DNA from: Candidatus Cloacimonadota bacterium
GTDB lineage: Bacteria > Cloacimonadota > Cloacimonadia > Cloacimonadales > TCS61
Assembly (NCBI GenBank): GCA_014382915.1
Contig: JACNIV010000073.1
Span: forward strand, 1-5,849
Direction: 5' to 3'
DNA: 5,849 bases
Shown: piece after piece, positions 1 to 5,849 of the stretch
Layout of the letters: the number at the start of each line of letters is the position of its first letter
Position numbering within the stretch: position 1 is the first letter of the stretch
Program-made: the position numbers and the translations under genes
The notes under the pieces: generated by a model
The model's input: the letters and a program-made list of their open reading frames with translations, nothing else
Databases searched by the model: none
What the model was told of the DNA's origin: nothing

Positions 1-684
1 TATATTGAAGGTGCTAATGTGGGAAGTAATTCCCATCCTGATCTTTATCCATACCTGGGATTAGGTGTTAATTCTCAAATGGCTGCTGGTTATAATGGTA
101 TTGAAACTGTAAACGGAATTGACAGTAACCTGTTGGCTGGTTACTCATTCAATTATCTTTACGGTTCAAATGCAGATTATGGAATCGATGAACTGGATGT
201 GGGTGATGGCATTGCTCTGATGGAATCACAGGATGAGAATATCCGTGGGGTATCTTATGATTCCGGTTTATACAGAACTATCGCTGCTTCCGTCTTTTTC
301 GGTGCTCTGGCAGATGGCACAGGAATTAATAAAAAAACCAATATGATGATGCAATACTTGAATTTTTTCACGACCGTAAATACAGAAAATGTTGGAATGC
401 CATTATTGGCTAATCTTGGAAGTAATTATCCCAATCCTTTTAATCCAGAAACAACAATACGATTTACCACCGAGAACACCGAGAAAAACACCGAATTAAT
501 AATTTATAATATCAAAGGGCAGAAAATTAAAACACTTGTGAATGAGATTCTTTCAGCCGGTGAACATACGGTTATGTGGAATGGTACCGATGACAGAAAC
601 AAACCCGTTTCCAGCGGTGTATATTTCTACAGGATGAAGACTGATTCTTACTCATCCGTCAGAAAGATGATCCTTATGAAATAG
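1..684 (+). CDS. T9SS-sorted secreted protein, C-terminal part (5' end outside window)
   Basis: The frame is open from base 1 to a TAG at 682-684, giving 227 visible residues. A GTG at 19-21 lies in the same frame, but the six codons before it are also open, so I read it as an internal Val and the gene as 5'-truncated by the window. Residues 1 to about 138 form a globular region with 'LYGSNADYGIDELDVGDG' and 'RTIAASVFFGALADG', ending in a helix-like 'MMMQYLNFF'. This looks like the end of an alpha/beta domain of the glutamine-amidotransferase/ThuA or gingipain-associated kind, but that is only a resemblance. Residues 142-227 are a type A T9SS sorting domain: the 'NYPNPFNPETTIRF' start, a FlgD-Ig-like core with 'IIYNIKGQKIKTL', 'WNGTDD' and 'SGVYFYRMKT', and a basic 'RKMILMK' end. 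In the T9SS family this domain is recognised at the outer membrane and usually removed. The secretion role is well supported; the enzymatic or binding role is unknown. A convergent gene follows across a shared terminator. Confidence 0.93.
   Translation, partial: YIEGANVGSNSHPDLYPYLGLGVNSQMAAGYNGIETVNGIDSNLLAGYSFNYLYGSNADYGIDELDVGDGIALMESQDENIRGVSYDSGLYRTIAASVFFGALADGTGINKKTNMMMQYLNFFTTVNTENVGMPLLANLGSNYPNPFNPETTIRFTTENTEKNTELIIYNIKGQKIKTLVNEILSAGEHTVMWNGTDDRNKPVSSGVYFYRMKTDSYSSVRKMILMK
418..681 (+). other. T9SS type A sorting domain (FlgD-Ig-like fold) of the first gene
   Basis: The region encodes a complete C-terminal sorting signal. It has the NYPNPFNP hinge motif (424-447), paired beta-strands around 'IIYNIKGQ', a 'VMWNGTDD' strand-turn, 'SGVYFYRMKT' and a basic terminal strand. 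The corresponding domain of the minus-strand gene (763-1017) has the same order of motifs with different residues at many places ('NPATNIRF', 'SIYNIRGQKVRTL', 'SGIYFIRLKT', 'RKILLLK'). The two are therefore paralogous modules, not a recent duplication. Confidence 0.93.
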
Positions 685-700
685 AGATCAACGATCTGTT

Positions 701-738
701 AAAGGGTTCTTCCAATTAATAACGTGGAACCCTTTTTT
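701..738. terminator. Intrinsic terminator, probably shared by two convergent genes
   Basis: AAAGGGTTC (701-709) pairs perfectly with GAACCCTTT (727-735) around a 17-base loop. On the plus strand the hairpin runs into a T tract at 733-738 followed by ATTT, a good rho-independent signal 17 bases after the TAG of the first gene. Read from the minus strand the same stem follows the 1313-residue gene, but it is trailed by only TTT before mixed sequence, so termination in that direction is predicted to be weaker. The stem's outer three A-T pairs overlap the T tract, leaving a firm core of GGGTTC/GAACCC. Confidence 0.8.
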
Positions 739-759
739 ATTTATGAAATTTTAAGTCAC

Positions 760-3700
760 CTATTTCAACAATAGTATCTTTCGAGTTCTTTTACTGTCAT
801 TAGTTTTCAAGCGGATAAAATAAATACCTGAAGCTACTACCTTATTGGAATTGTCACGTCCTTTCCAGGTGTATTCGTAATTCCCGCTTTCCAGTTTTTG
901 TTTGCAGAGAGTTCTAACTTTCTGACCTCTTATATTATAGATAGAAAGTTCCACTTCCGATTTGGAAGCAATGTTGAAGCGGATATTCGTAGCTGGATTG
1001 AACGGGTTGGGATAATTGATCAGTTCAGGTCTGAAGGTCACAATTTCTTCAGTAGAAGTCCACAATTCATTCGTGATGGTTATTTGTCCTTGCAGGATAC
1101 CGATCTGTATAGGAGAAAACGAATAAATATAATTTCCGCTTACCAGTTCGTTCCAGCTATTTCCATCTATACTGATGGTGGCATGATAACCATCGGGAAG
1201 TTCGGTCAGATCCATTTCCAATATAACTGCATCCTGCAGGTTGATCTTAAGTGCAAAATTCCATGTTTTGGTTTCGGGCAGAGTCGCACTCAGCGGTAAT
1301 TTTACTTCCTGATGCAGTCTATCATAAATAAAAAGAGTATCGATGGTCAGATCTTTTGGAAAATATAGTTCGATACCTTCTTCAAAAGGTTTATGCGGCG
1401 GTTCCGGCAAGTCCATTCTAAAATCAAAATCATTGGAAGCAAATCTTGAAACCCCTAACGTCATTTTATCCGAATCATATTGGCTGGCAGTGAAATTTAA
1501 AATCCAATCTTTATCATATCCAGGATTATAGTAGGCTGTATAGTAGGGTGTAAATCTACAGGTCAGGGTTTCGAAAGAATCAACATTGGCATAAACATAG
1601 AATGAACTGGTCGCATCGATTATTTCTGCATTTTGATAACCTGAATCTTCATATTGGAAGAAAGCGTATGAGATATATTGGTGACTGTACATATAGCTGA
1701 AACTATAAACATTTCCGTTAAAACCAAAAAATAAATCTTTAGGCTGGTAGTTGCAGAGATGTGGATTGGGAAGCAGGTTCCATCCCTGAGACATGGGAAT
1801 TTCGTAAGTTATTTTCTGAATATCTCCACTATTGGAATATTCTCCTGCCGTAGGCGTATGAAGCCAGTAACCCTGTTCGAATTCAAACTGGTCAACGGAT
1901 TGATATTGGTTTTGAGGTAAAGTAATAAACAATTCAGCATCAGGCCCGAACACATGTTGCACAGGCAAATTTAGTTCCAGGACCCACGGATTAGCCACCA
2001 TTTGCCAACCCTCATCCCAGGAAATGGTATTAGTTTCCGGTACAATTCCCAAACTGTAATTTGATATTGCCCGAATAATTTCATTATCGAAAGTGAAAAC
2101 ATCGATATATACTTTTCCGTTATGAAAAGTTGTTTCCCCGAGAACTGTCCAAGTAATACTATTTGTGAATGGATCAACTTGTGAAGCAACAAGAATACTA
2201 TCTTCATCATTCTGGATAGAAATATTAAGAGATTCCACAAGGTCTACAAAACTCAATGTCCAATCAATATCCATCTCGTCACCGCTTTTGTAAATCTGAT
2301 TTACGTTATGGGAAAAAACAACTTCTGGTTTGAGATCTCCCCAATACAGTGTGAAAAAAAGCGGAGCAGAGCTATTGGCAGTAAAATTCATGTTGTTTTC
2401 TGTTAGCTTTACAAACTGTCCGGTCTGGTTATCTTCAAGTAATAGTTTACCGTATTCAGGGTAATAATCGGGTGAAAGAGAAATCTCCAGGATTTCATTG
2501 AATTGGTCGGTAGTAACATGCAATTCCCAGGTTTTATAAAAGTAATTTGGATTATAATTGCCATGAGTTTCTTTTGCCAGGTTCATGTTTCTCGATTGCC
2601 ATTCCTCTTCATAAAAAGCAGCATAAATAAAGTCAGATGGAGGCGGGTCACTTTTTTCAATATCATAATAATGATCAAAGTTATCGGTGGCAAAGGGATT
2701 CCTGGAAAAAGCAACAGTATCCCCAATTGTGATGTTCTGGGTAGAAACATACAATTCAAATACAGCAGCCGGATAACAATAAACGATATCACTATGAAAG
2801 AATTCCGTACCAACACTGTTTACGGATGATAATTGATAATAATAATATTGCTCATTCTCAACGTCATTATCAATATACTGGTACTCGGTATTAGGCTGTG
2901 AAGATCCCTGCAATGCAGGGTTTGTCTGCCAGCTATCAATTAATATATACTCACCTCCACTAAGTCGTCGATAAACATTAAAGCCCTGATTCCCATCCTG
3001 TTGTAGTGCTGTCCATTCCAGAAAAGAGAAATTATCATTACCGTAAACTGCAAATTCATCAATAATTGCAGGTGCTGTATAAGCAGTAATCTCTTCCGAT
3101 AAAGGAGAATAATTATCATTATAATCCAGAGCTCTAACCTTGAAATAATATTGAGTATTCAGCTCTAAGTTATTGATCTCTGCTGTTCCTTCCCTGGGGC
3201 TGGCTAAAAGTGAGTTGTTATTTCTATTGTATACAGAATAATTCATACCGGTGATGGGTTCATCTGCATAAATGATCTCATAAGTATAAAAATCAAAGCA
3301 GGAGATCGGTTCCCAATTTAGAGCAATGCTATTAAATGTTTGATTTATTATGATAAAATTTTGCGGTGTGTCGGGTATTAATTGATCATTCAGTTCAATC
3401 GTTTCCGGTAATATTTCTGTCATTGCGTTTATCCACGGAGCATAAAATTCCAGGGTGCGGTCGAAAAGTTGTGTCATATCGAAAAAACCAGTATTGGGAT
3501 TAAATCCGTAAAACAGTTTATATTCATCCTCAGTTTCCGGATAGCAGTTTGGAAATTCATCCATTTCCAAATGTAAGAATGGTTCAAAAACATCATATCT
3601 ATTCCAACTGTCGAAAGTATATAACATCTGCTTGTTTTGAGAATATCCTTCCAGATCGAGTTGGTTATTCACCGGATAATGACGCCCTGTTTCGGAATAA

Positions 3701-4701
3701 AACATGAATTCATAGATATCGTAATTTACAGCATAAAAATCATTTAGATATACTTCAGAGTTATTACTAATTGAATTTGCTGGATGGATAATATGTGTAC
3801 TGGCATTAACGAAATCCAGATGAAGATCGGAAAGATCACGCATGGGTAAGTTTGGGCATCCCTTATTGTAGCCTGCAGATATCTGGCAATTAGCATAGCC
3901 ATCATGCCTGTTCCAATCGAAACTATGTATTTGGGGAGAAAATTCTCTACGACCGAAATCCTGTCTGATCTTATCGCAGAATGCTTGATATACTGTATTA
4001 TAAGCGTGTGCTTCTCTACGGGATGGGTCACTTAATGATTTGGAATTAGAATAATTTCCTACTTCTGTCCATTGCACTTCCCTGCCGGCACCGGAGATTG
4101 TAAAGAACATTGCGTCCCATTCCACAAAACATTTGTGTGCTACAGCAGAGACAATGAAATCATCGTTGGGGTGAACAACGTTTACAATAATTGGCATGGA
4201 AGACAGTGGATTATATACAAAAAGTCCCCAACCAAAATCAAAAGAACCGGCTTCATCATCGTATGGCTCGATAGTACCGTTGTCATCATAGTATTCCATA
4301 TTCAGGATTTCACGTAAAATATAGTATGTTCTACCTGTATTAGTATCATTGAATTCCACTACCTGATATGGGAACTGGTAGTCGTTGATAAGGTTCTGGG
4401 CTAGTTCATACTCACCATCCAGGAATTCAGTGATAACTTGTTCCCAGAGTTCAAGAGTATCACCTGTTGCCAGGTAAAAATCTCCGAAGCCATTGGTCTG
4501 TCTCTCCCAGGGAGCATACAAATTGTAATCTTCCGAGGCTATTCCTTCCGAAACGTGTGAGACCCAATTATCATACGAGCAAGCCGTGGTTTGACCATAA
4601 AGGAAATCAGTGAACGATGCTGTTTCTTCTACTAGAGCAGGAAGATAATCTGTCTCTAAAACAAATAAAATAAATAAACCAAATACAATTCTTTTTAACA
4701 T
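760..4701 (-). CDS. 1313-residue multidomain secreted protein: unassigned hydrolase-like N-terminal domain, FN3-like domains, T9SS sorting domain
   Basis: The start is well fixed. An in-frame TAA (4711-4713) sits three codons upstream of the ATG, and the next Met is residue 136. The N-terminus 'MLKRIVFGLFILFVLE' is basic then hydrophobic, as in a Sec signal, though I see no clear signal-peptidase site. Residues about 35-435 form one large domain I cannot name. It has 'VNVVHPNDDF' (173-182), 'GAGRE' (204-208), 'SDPSRREAH' (224-232) and 'QIHSFDW' (257-263), a spacing of His, Asp, Arg and Glu that suggests a metal-dependent hydrolase. Residues about 444-542 are an FN3 domain ('SIALNWEP' to 'YYFKVRALDYNDN'), and 545-643 a second FN3-like domain ('FLEWTALQQDGNQGFNVYRR'). 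Residues 645-885 are further beta-rich, Ig-like segments. Residues 893-1050 hold two 'GW-x4-NP' modules. Residues 1229-1313 are the T9SS type A sorting domain. The product should be exported and surface-attached or released. The substrate is unknown; peptide or glycan turnover would be guesswork. It is divergent from the next gene and convergent with the previous one, so it is monocistronic in this window. Confidence 0.95.
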   Translation of the reverse strand: MLKRIVFGLFILFVLETDYLPALVEETASFTDFLYGQTTACSYDNWVSHVSEGIASEDYNLYAPWERQTNGFGDFYLATGDTLELWEQVITEFLDGEYELAQNLINDYQFPYQVVEFNDTNTGRTYYILREILNMEYYDDNGTIEPYDDEAGSFDFGWGLFVYNPLSSMPIIVNVVHPNDDFIVSAVAHKCFVEWDAMFFTISGAGREVQWTEVGNYSNSKSLSDPSRREAHAYNTVYQAFCDKIRQDFGRREFSPQIHSFDWNRHDGYANCQISAGYNKGCPNLPMRDLSDLHLDFVNASTHIIHPANSISNNSEVYLNDFYAVNYDIYEFMFYSETGRHYPVNNQLDLEGYSQNKQMLYTFDSWNRYDVFEPFLHLEMDEFPNCYPETEDEYKLFYGFNPNTGFFDMTQLFDRTLEFYAPWINAMTEILPETIELNDQLIPDTPQNFIIINQTFNSIALNWEPISCFDFYTYEIIYADEPITGMNYSVYNRNNNSLLASPREGTAEINNLELNTQYYFKVRALDYNDNYSPLSEEITAYTAPAIIDEFAVYGNDNFSFLEWTALQQDGNQGFNVYRRLSGGEYILIDSWQTNPALQGSSQPNTEYQYIDNDVENEQYYYYQLSSVNSVGTEFFHSDIVYCYPAAVFELYVSTQNITIGDTVAFSRNPFATDNFDHYYDIEKSDPPPSDFIYAAFYEEEWQSRNMNLAKETHGNYNPNYFYKTWELHVTTDQFNEILEISLSPDYYPEYGKLLLEDNQTGQFVKLTENNMNFTANSSAPLFFTLYWGDLKPEVVFSHNVNQIYKSGDEMDIDWTLSFVDLVESLNISIQNDEDSILVASQVDPFTNSITWTVLGETTFHNGKVYIDVFTFDNEIIRAISNYSLGIVPETNTISWDEGWQMVANPWVLELNLPVQHVFGPDAELFITLPQNQYQSVDQFEFEQGYWLHTPTAGEYSNSGDIQKITYEIPMSQGWNLLPNPHLCNYQPKDLFFGFNGNVYSFSYMYSHQYISYAFFQYEDSGYQNAEIIDATSSFYVYANVDSFETLTCRFTPYYTAYYNPGYDKDWILNFTASQYDSDKMTLGVSRFASNDFDFRMDLPEPPHKPFEEGIELYFPKDLTIDTLFIYDRLHQEVKLPLSATLPETKTWNFALKINLQDAVILEMDLTELPDGYHATISIDGNSWNELVSGNYIYSFSPIQIGILQGQITITNELWTSTEEIVTFRPELINYPNPFNPATNIRFNIASKSEVELSIYNIRGQKVRTLCKQKLESGNYEYTWKGRDNSNKVVASGIYFIRLKTNDSKRTRKILLLK
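763..1017 (-). other. T9SS type A sorting domain of the 1313-residue protein
   Basis: Residues 1229-1313 begin with 'NYPNPFNPATNIRF' and continue with 'LSIYNIRGQKVRTL', 'YTWKGRDNSN', 'SGIYFIRLKT' and the basic end 'RTRKILLLK'. These are the hallmark elements, in order, of the FlgD-Ig-like C-terminal sorting domain. The protein ends exactly at the domain's last strand, so the C-terminus is intact. In established T9SS systems this domain is bound at the outer membrane translocon and removed during sorting. Confidence 0.94.
1552..2010 (-). repeat. Two tandem degenerate protein modules, 'GW-x4-NP' type
   Basis: Within the 1313-residue protein, residues 898-905 read 'GWQMVANP' and residues 973-980 read 'GWNLLPNP', 75 residues apart. 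Each is followed by aromatic-rich beta-strands ('FEFEQGYWLHTPTAGEY' in the first, 'SSFYVYANVDSFETL' in the second). The repeat is visible at protein level only. It suggests two copies of one small beta-sandwich module, similar to the 'GWNLIS' type of module often seen in large FCB surface proteins. The function is unknown; scaffold or binding is likely. Confidence 0.5.
2767..3372 (-). other. Pair of fibronectin type III-like domains
   Basis: Residues about 444-542 show the FN3 pattern: a Pro-rich entry 'PDTPQNF', a conserved Trp in 'IALNWEP', a Tyr-containing 'YTYEIIYADE', and the late 'LELNTQYYFKVRALD' strand. Residues about 545-643 have the same order in looser form: 'FLEWTALQ', 'GFNVYRR' and 'NEQYYYYQLSSVNSVG'. 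FN3 domains in bacterial secreted enzymes usually act as spacers or binding modules between a catalytic domain and the anchor. That fits their position just after the N-terminal domain. Confidence 0.75.
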
Positions 4702-4705
4702 CGAG

Positions 4706-4739
4706 CAAAATTATGCAATTTGGTTTCCAAATCTGTCAA
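4706..4739 (-). promoter_or_regulatory. Promoter of the 1313-residue gene, nearly leaderless
   Basis: On the minus strand, TTGACA (4734-4739) is followed after 18 bases by CATAAT (4710-4715), a perfect -35 box and a five-of-six -10 box. Only eight bases separate the -10 box from the ATG at 4699-4701, so transcription should start within a few bases of the start codon. No Shine-Dalgarno-like purine run occurs before the ATG. The same place also reads TAATTTTG (4706-4713), which fits the TAnnTTTG -7 box known from Bacteroidota promoters. Either reading puts the transcription start next to the ATG. Confidence 0.6.
4718..4732. promoter_or_regulatory. Perfect palindrome in the promoter spacer, possible operator
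   Basis: ATTTGG-TTT-CCAAAT (plus strand) is a perfect six-base inverted repeat around a three-base centre. It lies wholly between the -35 and -10 boxes of the minus-strand promoter. A dyad there could be the site of a dimeric repressor, or of a MerR-type activator, since the spacer is 18 bases and close to the long spacers those proteins act on. No regulator gene is present in the window. A dyad of this size could also occur by chance in AT-rich DNA. Confidence 0.4.
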
Positions 4740-4866
4740 TTATTTCTTTTTGAGCTTGCAGGAAGAACATTAATTCTTGACACAGGATTCAGCAATTTTG
4801 ATTTTTTCCCTTGGTTTTATGCATCAGTTATATGGAATAATTGTTGCATAGGATAAAGAAAATAAT

Positions 4867-4871
4867 GAGGG
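4867..4871 (+). promoter_or_regulatory. Ribosome binding site of the third gene
   Basis: GAGGG lies five bases before the ATG at 4877, a short but usable spacing. An alternative in-frame ATG at 4865-4867 would add Met-Arg-Glu-Tyr before the signal peptide. Its best purine-rich sequence is AGGA at 4850-4853, 11 bases away. The later ATG gives a conventional 'MKNLIIILFL' signal-peptide start and is preferred. Confidence 0.5.
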
Positions 4872-4876
4872 AATAT

Positions 4877-5849
4877 ATGAAGAACTTAATAATAATTTTA
4901 TTTTTGATTTTTACTGCATCTTTTCTTTTTGGGGAAATTATTATAGATGAAGATTTCAGTGGAGCTTTTCCACCCGACGGCTGGACAACATATTCAAGTT
5001 CCGGGCAAATAAACTGGCAGCAAGGTAGTGGTAGTACTGCCGGAGGAACTGCACCGGAAGCCGAATTTTATTGGTCTCCTTCTACAACTGCTGTTCAAAG
5101 ATTGATAAGCTTACCTGTGAATACAGTAGGGGCAACATCTTTAGACCTGGAATTTATTCACACAAATAATGATTATAATGGTGACTATACGATTCGACTT
5201 GAAACCACCAGCGATGGAACTAATTGGAATATTGTAACTACTTTCCCTTCCTCAGATTTTACTGCTGTTCAAGAACAGATAACTATTATGAATCCTGACG
5301 TTGGTTCCCCAACATTTCGAGTAGCATGGGTTTTTGATGGTTATTCATGGAATATCAATTACTGGTATGTTGATAATGTCGTACTTTCCGGAACATTAAT
5401 AACTTACGATAATGACCTGGCAGCCCTATCCATTTCCGGTGCTACTATCGTTAATGCAGGTAACACGGAAAATTATGAGATCACTGTAAAGAATGTTGGC
5501 TATAATACTCAGAATTCCTACACCGTAAAACTGAAAAAGCAAAATGGAGCAGAGTTAAGTTCCATAGATATTACTCAGCCAATAGCATATCAAGAAATAG
5601 TAGTACATACTCTCGTCTGGAATATCCCTGCCGATGAGCCTTCCGGAACAACCCTGATCTACGGTGAAGTGGTATTAACCGGTGATGAAAACCCGACGAA
5701 CGATATCACCCCGTATCTTGAAGTAGAAGTCTTTCCACAAGGGGTTTTGGAAGTATCTGTTGGCGACGGCACAGAGCTTAACAATAGAACTCCTGTAAGT
5801 TTTCAATATAAAAACAGTTTAACAGAATGTCTTTTTTTCACCGATGAAA
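4877..5849 (+). CDS. Secreted protein with choice-of-anchor-J-like and CARDB-like domains (3' end outside window)
   Basis: The frame is open from the ATG to the window edge, giving 324 codons with no stop, so the gene is 3'-truncated. Residues 1-19 ('MKNLIIILFLIFTASFLFG') are a typical Sec signal peptide, with cleavage probably after Gly19. Residues about 20-172 start 'IIIDEDFSGAFPPDGWTTYS' and end 'WYVDNVVLSG'. This is the layout of the choice-of-anchor-J / cleaved-adhesin (MAM-like) jelly-roll domain: 'DF...P.GW' at the start, 'W.VDNV' at the last strand. Residues about 176-286 ('NDLAALSISGATIVNAGNTENY', 'VKNVGYNT', 'GENPTND'-like 'GDENPTNDI') match a CARDB-type Ig domain. From residue 290 a further module begins with 'GDGTELNNRTPVSFQYKNSL', familiar from Cloacimonadota-like secreted proteins. 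A T9SS sorting domain is expected beyond the window but is not seen. The likely role is adhesion or surface binding. It is divergently arranged with the 1313-residue gene. Confidence 0.93.
   Translation, partial: MKNLIIILFLIFTASFLFGEIIIDEDFSGAFPPDGWTTYSSSGQINWQQGSGSTAGGTAPEAEFYWSPSTTAVQRLISLPVNTVGATSLDLEFIHTNNDYNGDYTIRLETTSDGTNWNIVTTFPSSDFTAVQEQITIMNPDVGSPTFRVAWVFDGYSWNINYWYVDNVVLSGTLITYDNDLAALSISGATIVNAGNTENYEITVKNVGYNTQNSYTVKLKKQNGAELSSIDITQPIAYQEIVVHTLVWNIPADEPSGTTLIYGEVVLTGDENPTNDITPYLEVEVFPQGVLEVSVGDGTELNNRTPVSFQYKNSLTECLFFTDE

Larger units (their letters stand above)
4702..4876. other. Divergent intergenic region of 175 bases
   Basis: The left part holds the promoter and palindrome of the minus-strand gene. 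On the plus strand no strong promoter for the third gene stands out. TTGACA at 4777-4782 is a perfect -35 box, but the bases 17 further on (GATTTT, 4800-4805) are a poor -10. TTGGTT (4811-4816) with AATAAT (4836-4841) is an alternative with a long 19-base spacer. A weak dyad, AAGAA (4763-4767) with TTCTT (4774-4778), overlaps the start of the first candidate. No open frame or RNA gene is apparent. Confidence 0.55.

Noticed and set aside
19..21. GTG as a true start of the first gene
   Set aside because: The frame is open to the window edge upstream ('YIEGAN' before it), no ribosome binding site precedes it, and the product would lack a signal peptide although it carries a T9SS sorting domain, which requires Sec export first.
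418..1017. The two sorting-domain coding regions as an inverted repeat able to recombine
   Set aside because: Nucleotide identity is limited to short stretches around the NYPNPFNP codons (for example AATTATCCCAA in both) and falls off quickly. This reflects shared protein family constraint, not a recombinogenic repeat.
898..1531. Plus-strand open frames of 133 and 62 codons lying opposite the minus-strand gene
   Set aside because: They are antisense to the sorting domain and neighbouring beta-rich region of a clearly real gene, their products show no recognisable motif, and no ribosome binding site stands out. They are shadow frames.
2503..4317. Other overlapping frames on both strands (plus 2503-2829 and 4072-4317; minus 1971-2240, 2583-2816 and 3744-4031)
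   Set aside because: All lie inside the 1313-residue gene in other frames and have low-complexity, Ile/Leu-rich translations typical of out-of-frame AT-rich DNA.
4763..4778. AAGAA-N6-TTCTT dyad as a second operator
   Set aside because: Five-base A/T-rich arms around a six-base loop are expected by chance in sequence of this composition.
4777..4805. TTGACA as a firm promoter for the third gene
   Set aside because: The -35 box is perfect, but the sequence at 17-base spacing is GATTTT, matching only half of a -10 box. I keep it as a candidate within the intergenic entry, not as a called promoter.

Overview
The window is AT-rich DNA carrying three genes for exported, beta-rich, multidomain surface proteins. 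There are no RNA genes, mobile elements or CRISPR arrays. Two of the proteins end in the 'NYPNPFNP' type A sorting domain that directs cargo to the type IX secretion system (T9SS). The third begins with a signal peptide followed by a choice-of-anchor-J-like domain and a CARDB-like domain. T9SS C-terminal domains belong to the Fibrobacteres-Chlorobi-Bacteroidetes (FCB) group. The 'YNIKGQKIKTL...SGVYFYRMKT' style of sorting domain and the 'R-P-x-x-F-x-YKNSL' motif of the third protein resemble what I recall of Candidatus Cloacimonadota and related uncultured FCB lineages. That placement rests on memory of the style, not on a search.

Layout. (1) Bases 1-684, plus strand: the 3' end of a gene cut by the window edge, with about 140 residues of a domain I cannot name firmly, then a complete sorting domain. 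(2) Bases 685-759: a convergent intergenic gap with a terminator hairpin that could serve both flanking genes. (3) Bases 760-4701, minus strand: a complete 1313-residue protein. It has a signal-anchor-like N-terminus and a roughly 400-residue N-terminal domain with a hydrolase-like pattern of His, Asp, Arg and Glu. After that come two FN3-like domains, further beta-sandwich regions, a tandem pair of 'GW-x4-NP' modules and a T9SS sorting domain. (4) Bases 4702-4876: a 175-base divergent intergenic region. It holds a good promoter for the minus-strand gene, placed so close to the ATG that the transcript should be nearly leaderless, and a perfect 15-base palindrome lies between its -35 and -10 boxes. 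(5) Bases 4877-5849, plus strand: the 5' part of the third gene, open to the window edge.

The genes are convergent and divergent, so they are not one operon. What links them is a shared route to the cell surface: Sec export, then (for the two with visible C-termini) T9SS. I see no convincing multi-gene system. The points most worth following are the unassigned N-terminal domain of the 1313-residue protein and its unusual promoter and start region.
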